A stretch of 64,000 nt of DNA from UBA2588 sp964343075 (GTDB lineage Bacteria > Chloroflexota > Dehalococcoidia > Lucifugimonadales > UBA3495). Shown piece after piece: positions 24,675 through 33,520 of this stretch (positions are counted from its first letter, which is position 1; each line of letters opens with the position of its first letter). The stretch covers positions 13,514-77,513 of the forward strand of contig CAYFGT010000008.1 of the NCBI GenBank assembly GCA_964343075.1, in the 5' to 3' direction. The translations under genes and the position numbers were made by a program. The notes beneath the pieces are model-generated. The model was not told the origin of the DNA. It saw only the letters and a list, made by a program, of their open reading frames with translations, and made no database searches.

Positions 24675-25815
24675 TGATACTCATGTTAAATAATTGCTCG
24701 TAAGCTAGAGCCCAGGGGGGTCGCAAAAAGCCTAATGCACGTACATCTTCAAGCCATCCGCCTAAGGGAGAATACCATGTGTATGCTGTTCCCCCTGTTA
24801 ATTTGCAGAGACGGTTCAGTATTGAGTCTGCCAGATTGGCTACTGCTTCTTTCAGCATCAAGGAATTATACCTGTCTGATGTTCCGTTATCTAACGTCAA
24901 TAAAGTAGTCTGCATGGCTTGATTAATCAGCCAGTATTCCTGTTCTGCTTGTGTCCAGTTAATCTCTTGAAATGCTTTTAACCTGGGTGAGGTTGCTAAT
25001 ATTTTTTGAAGGTTTGCCTTGCAGTGAGCCATTGCAGAGTCAACAACTCCCGTTATTACTGATGTAAACGCTACAGGGCCTAAGCCTCCATTAGCAGCCA
25101 TTAATTCTGTGGAATGGCCTGGCCATGCTATGCGAGTAGCGGGAAAGTCAGTAAACGTGAAGGCATGACTGTTTGTGGATCTCATGCCTCGCCCTCTCCA
25201 GGGGTTATCAAGTTGTATGCCTTGGGAACCATCCCAGGGTATATCTTTCACTTTTATGAAGAATATATCAGGTGTTTCTTCACCTTCAGGAACTGCTCGG
25301 GTTGTCATATAAGATGTTCTTCCGGAGCCACTCCCAAAATGTTTTTTCCCGGTCATAAAATATTTTAATCCGGAGTCTAGCTTGGTTGCGGTTTTTGTTA
25401 ATCCGGAATCTCCCCCGCTTCCGGGTTCAGAGACTATGGTTCCCCACCAACTCCCTTCAATTACGGTTTGGAAAACTTCTGCTTTTTGTGCTTTCCATTG
25501 TTCTCGATAAGTGTCTGGAACATCTCCGACCCTCCATGGGGATAAAACGCCTTGATGCATAGTACTAGATAATGCGACCGAAGGATCCCCTGATGCTAAG
25601 ATTCTCAGGATCTCGCATATAGAACTGCCGGTGTTTTGTAGGTTTTCCCACAATCCTCCAAATTCTCGTGGCACCCCAAGCAAGGGAATATTTATGTCCT
25701 TTAGCTGATTGTAGTCATCTTCTTGGAGTTCTATCCTTTGTTGTCTTTCTGTCACTTGGGTTTGCCAATGCGCTGCTACTTGTTTTGCGTTTTCTTTGAC
25801 TGTTTGAATATCCAT
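24667..25815 (-). CDS. Acyl-CoA dehydrogenase-like flavoprotein
   Basis: 382 residues of the acyl-CoA dehydrogenase superfamily. N-terminal helical domain includes PREFGGLWENLQNTGSSICEILRILASGDPSVALSS; the middle strand domain has WWGTIVSEPGSGGDSGLTKT, in which SEPGSGGD is the FAD/substrate segment; the C-terminal helices run from 250 onward. The usual catalytic Glu near the C-terminus is not evident, as in the DszC/HpaC-like or nitroalkane branch, so a flavin monooxygenase or non-CoA substrate is possible. ATG at 25815 follows AAAGG at 8 bases; GTG at 25824 is rejected. Confidence 0.85.
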   Translation of the reverse strand: MDIQTVKENAKQVAAHWQTQVTERQQRIELQEDDYNQLKDINIPLLGVPREFGGLWENLQNTGSSICEILRILASGDPSVALSSTMHQGVLSPWRVGDVPDTYREQWKAQKAEVFQTVIEGSWWGTIVSEPGSGGDSGLTKTATKLDSGLKYFMTGKKHFGSGSGRTSYMTTRAVPEGEETPDIFFIKVKDIPWDGSQGIQLDNPWRGRGMRSTNSHAFTFTDFPATRIAWPGHSTELMAANGGLGPVAFTSVITGVVDSAMAHCKANLQKILATSPRLKAFQEINWTQAEQEYWLINQAMQTTLLTLDNGTSDRYNSLMLKEAVANLADSILNRLCKLTGGTAYTWYSPLGGWLEDVRALGFLRPPWALAYEQLFNMSIND

Positions 25816-25826
25816 GATGTTCACCT

Positions 25827-26153
25827 TTAATTTATAGATTCAAGTGTATGATCTTCCAATATCCATTGCTGTAATCCACCTTCAAGTATGGAAACATTAT
25901 GATACCCGTCATCAAGTAGTTGCTTCGCTATTTCGGGGGATTGGCTGTTATCGGTATCGTAAATTACCAGTTTAGTTGTTTTAGACGGCGCAATAGTGTT
26001 CGTATTCCGGAGGATGTGTTCCGGAGTGATTGATACAGAATTTTTTATATGGCCTTTTTGATATTCATATGATGTTCTTATGTCTATCAACATGAAATTA
26101 GGAGTATTCTTAATTAGATATGATAGCCAGGTCGGAGATATATTTGTATACAT
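25827..26153 (-). CDS. Single-domain rhodanese-fold protein without catalytic Cys
   Basis: 108 residues with rhodanese landmarks: FMLIDIRTSYEYQKGHIKNSVSI (CH2A-type region) and HNVSILEGGLQQW at the C-terminus. The active-site loop reads VIYDTDNSQSPEIAK: Asp66 stands where the catalytic Cys should be, and Gln replaces the loop Arg. It resembles the non-catalytic N-terminal domain of the two-domain sulfurtransferase at 1800-2621 (YDNSQS). Likely a binding or regulatory rhodanese. ATG at 26153 follows AAAGG. It is 11 bases upstream of the acyl-CoA dehydrogenase-like gene. Confidence 0.8.
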   Translation of the reverse strand: MYTNISPTWLSYLIKNTPNFMLIDIRTSYEYQKGHIKNSVSITPEHILRNTNTIAPSKTTKLVIYDTDNSQSPEIAKQLLDDGYHNVSILEGGLQQWILEDHTLESIN

Positions 26154-26285
26154 AGACAAAACCTTTGAATATGATATGTGGATTTTATACTAAGTGCAAA
26201 AATAATGAAATTGGCACATGCTATCCTAGAAACCATTGCAAATTGATATAATTATTATAGATTAACGACTAGAGAAGAGAAACAA

Positions 26286-26549
26286 TTGGAAGATCAACAG
26301 TTTGTGACCGAACTAAAACAGAAAATAGAAAAATTGACCGGTAAATCAGTAGAACTGCGAATAAATGAAGATAATCCGTCAGATATCAGTGTGGATTTAG
26401 AAGGACCGGTTCCGGTAGTCAATATGGGAAGTCATATTTATGAATATTCTGGGTTTGCTCGTATGTGCGTCGAATATTCAGTTGCTTCCATCAGAAAAGA
26501 AAGACCGATTAATGTTTTGGAATTCCATGTGATGCTGGGACGGAATTAA
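26286..26549 (+). CDS. Small protein, unknown function
   Basis: 87 residues from a TTG start with an AGAGAAGAGAA purine stretch just before it. Sequence looks like a compact alpha/beta fold: helix QQFVTELKQKIEKLTGK, strand SVELRI, strand DISVDLEG, then helix YSGFARMCVEYSVASIRKERP. No Cys motif, signal or membrane segment. The stop overlaps the start of the next gene (TAATG), so the two are translationally coupled. I do not recognise the family. Confidence 0.65.
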   Translation: MEDQQFVTELKQKIEKLTGKSVELRINEDNPSDISVDLEGPVPVVNMGSHIYEYSGFARMCVEYSVASIRKERPINVLEFHVMLGRN

Positions 26550-26965
26550 TGGACGCACAAGAATTCAAAGAACCTTCGTCTGAATTTAAACCCTGGTACT
26601 ATCAAGACTGGTTTTTATTTCCGGCATTTGTGTTTTGGCCATTAGGACCTGTTTTGACGATACGTTCACCATGGCATAATGGGTTTATAAGTGGAACGAT
26701 ATCTTGGGCTCTCCTATTTACTGGTGTGTATTTGCTTATATACCAACCATTGATACGAGGAGAAGGAATTGTTTCCCTTCAAACTTCTATCACAATTATG
26801 ATCCCTGGGATCATATTAACTCCAATTACTCAATTCCACTGGATTTTCACGCAAAAGCCTAAAATAACAAGGAATAATTCATTATCTTCTATAGAAGCCA
26901 CACAAAGATTTAGTGAGGATAAGCCTAGGTCTAGAAGAGCCCAAAACAGGAGACGTAAGCGCTAA
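26549..26965 (+). CDS. Membrane protein, unknown function
   Basis: 138 residues with hydrophobic stretches at about 20-40 (WFLFPAFVFWPLGPVLTI), 48-68 (ISWALLFTGVYLLIYQPLI) and 76-95 (LQTSITIMIPGIILTPITQF), and a very basic C-terminus (SRRAQNRRRKR) that would face the cytoplasm. The N-terminal PWYYQDWFLFPAFVFWPLGP resembles small bacterial transmembrane proteins with an aromatic entry motif. Coupled to the small upstream gene and convergent with the next by a four-base overlap. Function unknown. Confidence 0.65.
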   Translation: MDAQEFKEPSSEFKPWYYQDWFLFPAFVFWPLGPVLTIRSPWHNGFISGTISWALLFTGVYLLIYQPLIRGEGIVSLQTSITIMIPGIILTPITQFHWIFTQKPKITRNNSLSSIEATQRFSEDKPRSRRAQNRRRKR

Positions 26966-27336
26966 GTTATAGTGTGAACTTTTACGTTAGCAATGGCTGT
27001 TTCATTAATTACTCCATCGTCAGATTCTATATTGATTTTGATGGTTAATTCATTATTGTGAGGTACTTTGTCTGAGATTGTTGCAGATAATGATAGATTG
27101 GAATTTATGGGTATGGCTTGAGACAAATTAAGCTTTACCCAGTCTAGATTTTCTGTTTGGTTCTTAATGGGAATAGTTTTGGATATGGTTTCGTGAATAA
27201 AGAGTTTAATGTCATCTTGTTCGAAATTTTCTTTTTGCGTCTCGTTGTTTAGGATGAACCATTTAATTAAGACTGGCAATTCGTCTCCAACGCTAACGTT
27301 ATCATAACTAAATGTTTTTCCCCATAATCTTGCCAT
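26962..27336 (-). CDS. Degenerate hotdog/MaoC-like protein, unknown function
   Basis: 124 residues. The start LWGKTFSYDNVSVGDELPVLIKW resembles the N-terminal strand of MaoC-type hotdog proteins (FxDVxVGDxLP), and the C-terminal IKINIESDDGVINETAIANVKV resembles the final strands, but the central helix and the catalytic Asp/His are missing and the middle is unlike any dehydratase I know. It may be a non-catalytic partner. It stands alone on the minus strand; an AT-rich gap of 100 bases separates it from the divergent PIG-L gene. Confidence 0.55.
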   Translation of the reverse strand: MARLWGKTFSYDNVSVGDELPVLIKWFILNNETQKENFEQDDIKLFIHETISKTIPIKNQTENLDWVKLNLSQAIPINSNLSLSATISDKVPHNNELTIKINIESDDGVINETAIANVKVHTIT

Positions 27337-27436
27337 AGCAGTATAATTTTGCTCTCACTTTAATTTTTGTTGTCTAAAAATTATATAATAGTAAGCTCTT
27401 AGATTAATACAGTGAATTATTACAGGAGAATGTAGG

Positions 27437-28147
27437 ATGCCGGATAGAAATGAATATAATTCAGCGATGGTTGTAGTTGCGCATGCTGATGACGCTGAAT
27501 GGGGATGTAGCGGGACGGTAGCTAAGTGGTGCAGAGAAGGCTGGGAAGTTACTTATGTGCTGTGTACCGACGGAAGTAAAGGGAATGACGATCCCTCTAT
27601 GACAAGTCAGAAATTAATAGAAACCAGGAAAACTGAACAGTTACAAGCTGCAAAAATCTTGGGTCTGAAAGAAGTGGTTTTTTTAGGATATGAAGACTCG
27701 GTTTTAGAGCCTTCTATAGAATTGAGAAAAGACATCACAATACAAATTCGAAAGCATAAGCCTGACATACTTATATGCATGTACCCAATGAGGAAAATGA
27801 CAGGAAATGGTTATATTGGTCATCCTGACCACATAGCCTCAGGCGAAGCAGCTATGGCTGCAGTGTTTCCAACGGCTAGAGACAGACTGACTTTCCCTGA
27901 TTTGATTGAGCAAGGATTAGAGCCTCATAAAGTTCGAGAATTGTGGGTCATGGGATCGGATTTAGCACAAGAATATGTTGATGTTACTAATACCATGGAA
28001 ATAGCGATTCAAGCTTTACAACAGCATGCCAGTCAAATAGAAGATATGGATGCAGTGGCAACCCATATGAGAGAGTGGAGATCAAAAAACGGAGAATCTG
28101 TTAATATGCGTTATGCGGAAAAGTTTCATGCTTTTGATCTTTCGTAA
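27437..28147 (+). CDS. PIG-L/LmbE family zinc deacetylase
   Basis: 236 residues. The metal motif AHADDAEWGCSG (15-26) is the family (P/A)HxDDxE, and GHPDHIASGEAAM supplies the second His pair. Family members remove acetyl groups from N-acetylglucosaminyl or related compounds using zinc. It is the first gene of an operon with an enolase-superfamily enzyme (22 bases downstream) and a NIPSNAP protein, pointing to breakdown of a small organic acid or sugar derivative rather than cell-wall or thiol synthesis. ATG follows AGGAGAATGTAGG. Confidence 0.92.
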   Translation: MPDRNEYNSAMVVVAHADDAEWGCSGTVAKWCREGWEVTYVLCTDGSKGNDDPSMTSQKLIETRKTEQLQAAKILGLKEVVFLGYEDSVLEPSIELRKDITIQIRKHKPDILICMYPMRKMTGNGYIGHPDHIASGEAAMAAVFPTARDRLTFPDLIEQGLEPHKVRELWVMGSDLAQEYVDVTNTMEIAIQALQQHASQIEDMDAVATHMREWRSKNGESVNMRYAEKFHAFDLS

Positions 28148-28169
28148 CTGATTTGTAGGAGATTTTGAT

Positions 28170-29267
28170 ATGAAAATTATTGGTTTTGAGGTTAATTCTG
28201 TGAGAATTCAGGCGGACAAACCATTGGTGGAAGGAGTCAAAGGGAGTGATGCCACTAGAGGATTTGTTACTCTTGAATTACATACTGATGAAGGAATTAC
28301 TGGAGTAGGAGTATCTTTCATTCCGGGGAATGTGAGTAATCCGTTATATCCAGCGTTGAAATTATCGGTTGAGAATTTAGCAGAATTATTGATCAATGAA
28401 GATCCATTGCAAATAGAAAATCTAATCGCCAAATTGATGTCTGCGTCTACAGGATCAGGGCCAGGAGGGATATTGAATATTGCGATGGCTTCCATAGACA
28501 CTGCTTTATGGGATATTAAAGGCAAAGCTTTAAATCAGTCAGTTTCTTCATTGCTTGGTGGTTATAGGACCAGCATGAACACGTACGCCAGTGGGCAACT
28601 TGGAAGAGAAAGAAATTTAGAGGATTTAGAATACATTGCTCCAAGATTGGTTGAGCAAGGATTCACTCAAATGAAAACACAAATGGGCGGAGAATCTACA
28701 GTGTCCGCTGAGATTGACAGAATGAAAATCTTGCGACAAGTATTACCGCAAGATATTGATCTTATGTGCGATATCAATCAATTATGGGATGTGAATCAAG
28801 CTATACAAATAGGATCGCGAGTTGAAGAGTATCAATTGTTTTGGTTAGAAGATGTAGTCGCTTGCGAAGATTATCAAGGTTTAGCAAGAGTAGCGGATGC
28901 TTTGGTTACGCCAGTCTGTGCGGGAGAATATGTTTATGGAATTAGACCTTTTAGACATATGATAGAAAACAGATCTATTGATATTGTGATGATTGATTTA
29001 ATGAGGGTTGGGGGAATTACTCAATTCATGAAAGTTGCTCACATGGCTGAAGCCTTTAATTTGCCAGTAGTTAGCCACTTAATACCGGAGGTGCAGGTGC
29101 ACACCATGACGGCTATTCCAAATGGTTTGACGGTTGAGTATATGCCGTGGTCATTACAATTGTTTAATGAAACCCCAGAGGTTAAGAATGGCCAGATTAT
29201 TGTCCCGGATAAACCAGGCCTGGGTCTAGAATTTAATCGAGATGTGATCAATAAATTCAAAGAATGA
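28170..29267 (+). CDS. Mandelate racemase/muconate lactonizing enzyme family protein
   Basis: 365-residue enolase-superfamily enzyme that abstracts an alpha proton from a carboxylate. Metal ligands fit Asp201 (CDINQLW), Glu227 (WLED) and Glu253 (AGEY). The His-Asp dyad of the mandelate racemase subgroup is Asp276 (MIDLMRVGG) and His303 (VVSHL). The KxK motif appears as Lys169-Thr-Gln171, so the second Lys is Gln. Likely an acid-sugar dehydratase or racemase; the exact substrate cannot be named. Operon partner of PIG-L and NIPSNAP genes. Confidence 0.92.
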   Translation: MKIIGFEVNSVRIQADKPLVEGVKGSDATRGFVTLELHTDEGITGVGVSFIPGNVSNPLYPALKLSVENLAELLINEDPLQIENLIAKLMSASTGSGPGGILNIAMASIDTALWDIKGKALNQSVSSLLGGYRTSMNTYASGQLGRERNLEDLEYIAPRLVEQGFTQMKTQMGGESTVSAEIDRMKILRQVLPQDIDLMCDINQLWDVNQAIQIGSRVEEYQLFWLEDVVACEDYQGLARVADALVTPVCAGEYVYGIRPFRHMIENRSIDIVMIDLMRVGGITQFMKVAHMAEAFNLPVVSHLIPEVQVHTMTAIPNGLTVEYMPWSLQLFNETPEVKNGQIIVPDKPGLGLEFNRDVINKFKE

Positions 29268-29276
29268 GGTGTTTAA

Positions 29277-29576
29277 ATGTCTGTACTGCAATTGAGAACT
29301 TATACTATTAACAAAGGAATGATGGATTCCTTCATCAGTTTGTTTCATGAACATATAAAGCCAGTGCATGAACGCTTAGGTATTCCAGTTCAAGGAACTT
29401 GGGTTAACTTAGATAGAAATGAGTTTATCTGGATGCGCAAATTTGACGATATTGATTCGATTCCTGGAAAGGAACAGGCTTATTTTGATTCCCCAGAAAG
29501 AACAAATTTAGGTGATTTGCCGCCAAGCCACATTGCTAAGATGGAAGTGAAAATTATCGAAGCGGTAGAGGTGTAG
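29277..29576 (+). CDS. NIPSNAP family protein
   Basis: 99 residues of the dimeric ferredoxin-like barrel: LQLRTYTINKGMMDSFISLFHEHIKPVHERLG, then WVNLDRNEFIWMRKFDDIDS and the ending KMEVKIIEAVEV. Such short NIPSNAP proteins often accompany catabolic enzymes but have no defined reaction. Nine bases downstream of the enolase-superfamily gene and evidently in the same operon. Its stop abuts the convergent GNAT gene. Confidence 0.88.
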   Translation: MSVLQLRTYTINKGMMDSFISLFHEHIKPVHERLGIPVQGTWVNLDRNEFIWMRKFDDIDSIPGKEQAYFDSPERTNLGDLPPSHIAKMEVKIIEAVEV

Positions 29577-30047
29577 CTACACTTCTTTATACATCAATAT
29601 GTGTTCGATATTTTCATCTAGAAAGATGTCTCCGGTAGCTGTATACCCGTTTACCTCATAAAAATTTTGAACATACACCTGTGCATGTAACACAATCCTT
29701 GTGATTCCTGCGGTTTTTGCTGTGTCTTCCAATAGGTCCAGTATTTTAGTTCCGGTACATGAACGTCTCCATTCAGGTAGTACCGCCATGCGTCCAATTT
29801 GAGCTTCAGTATCTGAAATGTGGATCATCCTGCCAGTACCAACGGGCTTGGTTTCTACGAATGCAATCGCATGTACACATGTTTCATCATATCCATCTAT
29901 TTCATGTGTTATATCTACGCCTTGCTCGCCAACAAATACTTGAGTTCGGATGTCAAAACAGCTTTCTTTTTCTGTTTGAGTCTCTACTAATTTAACTTTT
30001 ATGTTGCCTCTTGGTTTAGAAGTCATTTGCCACCTAAGCTGGATCAA
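29577..30047 (-). CDS. GNAT family N-acetyltransferase
   Basis: 156 residues. Acetyl-CoA site core AQIGRMAVLPEWRRSCTGTKILDLLEDTAK corresponds to motif A (Q/RxxGxG/A, here RRSCTGTK), preceded by VFVGEQGVDITHEIDGYDE, which is typical of the ElaA/YjcF branch, and followed by LHAQVYVQNFYEVNGYTATGDIFLDENIEHILM. The acceptor is unknown. Its start overlaps the end of the helicase gene by four bases; an internal ATG about 21 bases later (MTSKPRG) is also possible. Confidence 0.88.
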   Translation of the reverse strand: MIQLRWQMTSKPRGNIKVKLVETQTEKESCFDIRTQVFVGEQGVDITHEIDGYDETCVHAIAFVETKPVGTGRMIHISDTEAQIGRMAVLPEWRRSCTGTKILDLLEDTAKTAGITRIVLHAQVYVQNFYEVNGYTATGDIFLDENIEHILMYKEV

Positions 30048-32248
30048 TTGTCTTTTAGAATTTTGATAGGTGCGAAACTGTGTAATAATTTTTTGGTGCC
30101 TGAACCATTAGAGAACTGAATTGTTAATTCAAAATCCTCGTTTATAGCTATTACATCTAACACAATCCCTTCTCCAAAAGTGTTATGGGATATTGATTGC
30201 CCGATGTGAGGCAATGGTTTTGAGGTTGACTGCTCTACCTTTTTACCATTCTTAGTAATGACTCGAGCTGTGTTAACTGGCTTTACATGGGGAATTTGTT
30301 TGTTAGTTTCAAGTCCTTCAATAAACCTTGATTTGATACTGGGTCCGTACTGCCCCATCAATCCTCTACGAAATGCATGAGTCAAATACAATAATCTTTC
30401 TGCACGAGTAACACCTACGTAACACAGTCTACGTTCCTCTTCGATCTGGAAATGGTCATCGAAAGATCTACTGTGAGGTAATAAACCTTCTTCTAAGCCT
30501 ATTAAAAACACGACAGGAAATTCCAACCCTTTTGATTGGTGTAAGGTTATTAATGTTAAACAGTCGTCCGATTCATCGTATGAATCGATGTCATTAATCA
30601 AAGCTAATCTGTCTAATAATGCTGTTAGACCTTCCATGGCATTTTGTGTGTTGAATTCTCTTGCTGTTTCTCTGAATTCCAGGACATTTTCCCAGCGCTC
30701 TTGAGCTTTATCGGAAGATTCTAATATCGAAGATTGAAGTCCACTGATTTCGAGGACTTGGTCTATAAGTTCAATCAAAGGAATGGAAGCAGATTCTTCT
30801 GTGAGCTGCTTAATTATTTCGTGGAAATCACAGAGTAGTTTGCTAGATCTAGCGTTAAACATCGTGGGGATTGAACCGTGCTGAGTGACTGACGCATGTA
30901 ACTTTTTTAATGCGTCTGACATGGAGGACTCTTGGTTCACGCTGTAGTCTTTTAATGACTCAATGGTTTTTTTCCCAATGCCTCTACCGGGATTACTGAT
31001 TGCCCTTACTAAGCTAATATCATCGGCAGGATTGCTTATGACAGATAGGTAGGAGAGCAGATCTTTAATTTCTTTACGTTGGTAGAATTGGATTCCTCCA
31101 ACAATTCGGTATTTAACGCTTGATTTCAAACATGCTTCTTCGATTACTCTGGATTGAGCGTTGACGCGGTACATTACGGCGATGTCTTTAAGTTTATATT
31201 TCGCGTGCCTCCCTGAAGTAAGCTGTTTGGCTTCTGTGATAACAAATTCGGCTTCATCTAGCCCATCAAAAGCCTCATGGGATATCACCGGTGAACCTTC
31301 AGGATTTTTTGTGAAAATTTCGTTGTCAAGATTTAATTCATTTGTAGTTATAATGTTCCGCGCGGTTTTTAGTATATTAGGAGTGGATCTGTAATTTTGG
31401 TTGATAGATATAACCTTGGCAGAGGGAAAGTCATCTTGAAAGTTTAAAATATTTTTGATGTCTGCGTTTCTCCACGAGTAGATTGACTGATTAGGATCCC
31501 CCACAACCGTTAAATTTTGATGGTCGTGTACCAGTAATTTTGTCAATTTGTATTGTGATGCGTTAGTATCTTGGAATTCATCAATCATTACTTGCTGGTA
31601 ATTGTAATTGTAGGACTCCCTGATACTTATGTTGTTAGATAAAAGATCTACTGCCTTGAATATCAAGTCGTCAAAGTCTGCTGCGTTGTTCCGCTGTAGT
31701 AATTCCTCGTATTTGCTATATATGGTGGCCGCTAATTCTTCAAAATAAGTTTCTGCGTTTTGAGCCATCATTCGTGCATCGTTGCCGGATGCTTTTGATT
31801 TGGAGATTAGATTTTGGATTGAGCGAGGATTGGTTTGTTTGGTATCAACTTCAGCTATAGCCATGGATTCTTTTATTGCTGACAATTGGTCGTCTGAGTC
31901 GTAAATGGTGTAATTTCTGTCTAATCCCACATACGTACCGTGGGTTCGCAACAGTCTTGCACAAAAAGAATGGAATGTACTCGAAGTGATTCTTTCTTGA
32001 TTTGTTACATTCATCTGTCCAATTCTACTTTTTAATTCGCTAGCTGCTTTATTCGTGAATGTGACTGCTAATACAGAGGCTTTGTTTAGATGTCCATTAA
32101 GCAAGAGATGTGCTGCTCTATGTGTGATTACGCGAGTTTTGCCGCTGCCTGGCCCAGCAATTATTAGCATGGGTCCATTAGTATGTAAGACCGCTTGTTG
32201 TTGCTCTGCGTTGAGGGATTGAAGTAAAGATTCAGAGGAAACTACCAT
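30044..32248 (-). CDS. UvrD/PcrA-type 3'-5' DNA helicase
   Basis: 734-residue superfamily 1A helicase for excision repair and replication restart. Motifs in order: Q motif LNAEQQQAVLH, Walker A AGPGSGKT (31-38), VTFTNKAASEL, motif II DEFQDTN, VGDPNQSIYSWR, NYRST, VMYRVNAQSR, LITLHQSKGLEFPVVFLIGLEEGLLPH, EERRLCYVGVTRA. The C-terminus (LPHIGQSISHNTFGEGIVLDVI) is the PcrA RNA-polymerase-binding tail, so PcrA type is favoured. Co-transcribed with the GNAT gene. Confidence 0.95.
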   Translation of the reverse strand: MVVSSESLLQSLNAEQQQAVLHTNGPMLIIAGPGSGKTRVITHRAAHLLLNGHLNKASVLAVTFTNKAASELKSRIGQMNVTNQERITSSTFHSFCARLLRTHGTYVGLDRNYTIYDSDDQLSAIKESMAIAEVDTKQTNPRSIQNLISKSKASGNDARMMAQNAETYFEELAATIYSKYEELLQRNNAADFDDLIFKAVDLLSNNISIRESYNYNYQQVMIDEFQDTNASQYKLTKLLVHDHQNLTVVGDPNQSIYSWRNADIKNILNFQDDFPSAKVISINQNYRSTPNILKTARNIITTNELNLDNEIFTKNPEGSPVISHEAFDGLDEAEFVITEAKQLTSGRHAKYKLKDIAVMYRVNAQSRVIEEACLKSSVKYRIVGGIQFYQRKEIKDLLSYLSVISNPADDISLVRAISNPGRGIGKKTIESLKDYSVNQESSMSDALKKLHASVTQHGSIPTMFNARSSKLLCDFHEIIKQLTEESASIPLIELIDQVLEISGLQSSILESSDKAQERWENVLEFRETAREFNTQNAMEGLTALLDRLALINDIDSYDESDDCLTLITLHQSKGLEFPVVFLIGLEEGLLPHSRSFDDHFQIEEERRLCYVGVTRAERLLYLTHAFRRGLMGQYGPSIKSRFIEGLETNKQIPHVKPVNTARVITKNGKKVEQSTSKPLPHIGQSISHNTFGEGIVLDVIAINEDFELTIQFSNGSGTKKLLHSFAPIKILKDN

Positions 32249-32283
32249 GTTTTTATTATAGCATGAAGGGATTTTTTAAAGGT

Positions 32284-32311
32284 TTGATTACAGTCACTTG
32301 GATGATATAAT
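32284..32311 (+). promoter_or_regulatory. Sigma70-type promoter for the class V aminotransferase
   Basis: TTGATT (32284-32289), 16-base spacer, perfect TATAAT (32306-32311), some 50 bases before the GTG start at 32362. Confidence 0.5.
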
Positions 32312-32361
32312 TTTTGTTCAAATCAACCTATTACTAAAGGCTACAATTAGGAGCGTATTCA

Positions 32362-33471
32362 GTGGCATTAAATACATTCAATTTGAGAACTCCGGGGCCA
32401 ACCCCTTTACCCGATCCAGTATTAGAAGCGTTAACCAGTCCTATGATTAACCACAGAGGACCAGAATTTAAGGAACTGCTGGACGATACTACTGACAAAA
32501 TGAAGCAGGTTTTCATGACCACTAATGATGTTTTTATATTAACTTCATCAGGTACAGGGGCTTTGGAAGCTTCCATAGTTAATACTCTTTCTCCTGGGGA
32601 TAAAGTAATTGCATGTAGTGCTGGATCATTCGGTGATAGATATGTTGAAATAGCTAAAATTTATGGAGCTGAAGTAATTGAGATTAATGCAGAATGGGGA
32701 GATCCTGTCTCTCCGGATGTAGTGGCTCAATCGATTGCAGAACATCCAGATGTTAAGGCTGTAATCATAACGCATAATGAAACTTCTACCGGCGTGACTC
32801 ATGATTTAGAAGGGATATGTAAGATGGTCAAGTCTGGTAGTGATGCGCTGATATTAGTAGATGCAGTTAGTAGCTTGGGTTCAATCCCGTTGCCAGTAGA
32901 TGGATGGGGTTGTGACGTGGTCTCTACAGGTTCACAAAAGTCATTTATGATCCCTCCTGGGCTCGCGTTTATTAGCTTTAGTGATAAAGCATGGAAGGCT
33001 TACGAGACTGCTTCTATGCCTAAATCTTATTTTGATTTGGGTGCTGCTAAGAAGTCCCTTCAACAAGGTCAGACCCCTTGGACTCCGAATATTTCATTAT
33101 TCTATGCATTAGACATAGCATTAGATATGATGCTCGAAGAAGGAATGGAAAATATATTCATCAGACAATCCGATGTGGCAGAATATACTAGAATTAGCAT
33201 GAAAGAATTAGGGTTTAAATTGCTTTCTACTGATGAAAGCAGAGCATCAGATACCGTCACTGCTGTGCACATACCTGAAGAACTAGATTCTGCAAAATTC
33301 ATGAAAGAAATGAAAGATACAGAAAAAATTGTTCTTGCTGGCGGTCAAGGTAAACTCAGTGGGAAAATTTTCAGAGTAGGGCACTTAGGCTCAGTTATTA
33401 AGACAGATATTGAAGAAGTCGTAGATGCTATGAAAAGAGTATTGCCATCATTAGGTTATATTAAACAGTAA
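32362..33471 (+). CDS. Class V aminotransferase (serine-pyruvate / alanine-glyoxylate / phosphoserine type)
   Basis: 369-residue PLP enzyme. TPGPTPLPDPV at the N-terminus and TSSGTGALEA, HNETSTGV, LVDAVSSLGS (cofactor Asp167) and STGSQKSFMIPPG with the Schiff-base Lys193 are those of the serine-glyoxylate or alanine-glyoxylate aminotransferase branch. Known family members interconvert serine, alanine and glyoxylate or act on phosphohydroxypyruvate. The start is GTG at 32362 with TAGGAG at 8 bases. Convergent with a DUF1015 gene, a family often found with serine biosynthesis genes. Confidence 0.9.
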   Translation: MALNTFNLRTPGPTPLPDPVLEALTSPMINHRGPEFKELLDDTTDKMKQVFMTTNDVFILTSSGTGALEASIVNTLSPGDKVIACSAGSFGDRYVEIAKIYGAEVIEINAEWGDPVSPDVVAQSIAEHPDVKAVIITHNETSTGVTHDLEGICKMVKSGSDALILVDAVSSLGSIPLPVDGWGCDVVSTGSQKSFMIPPGLAFISFSDKAWKAYETASMPKSYFDLGAAKKSLQQGQTPWTPNISLFYALDIALDMMLEEGMENIFIRQSDVAEYTRISMKELGFKLLSTDESRASDTVTAVHIPEELDSAKFMKEMKDTEKIVLAGGQGKLSGKIFRVGHLGSVIKTDIEEVVDAMKRVLPSLGYIKQ

Positions 33472-33520
33472 TTTTTAGTACTGATAAGCGTTATCTGTGG
33501 ACGATTTGCACATCTACAGA

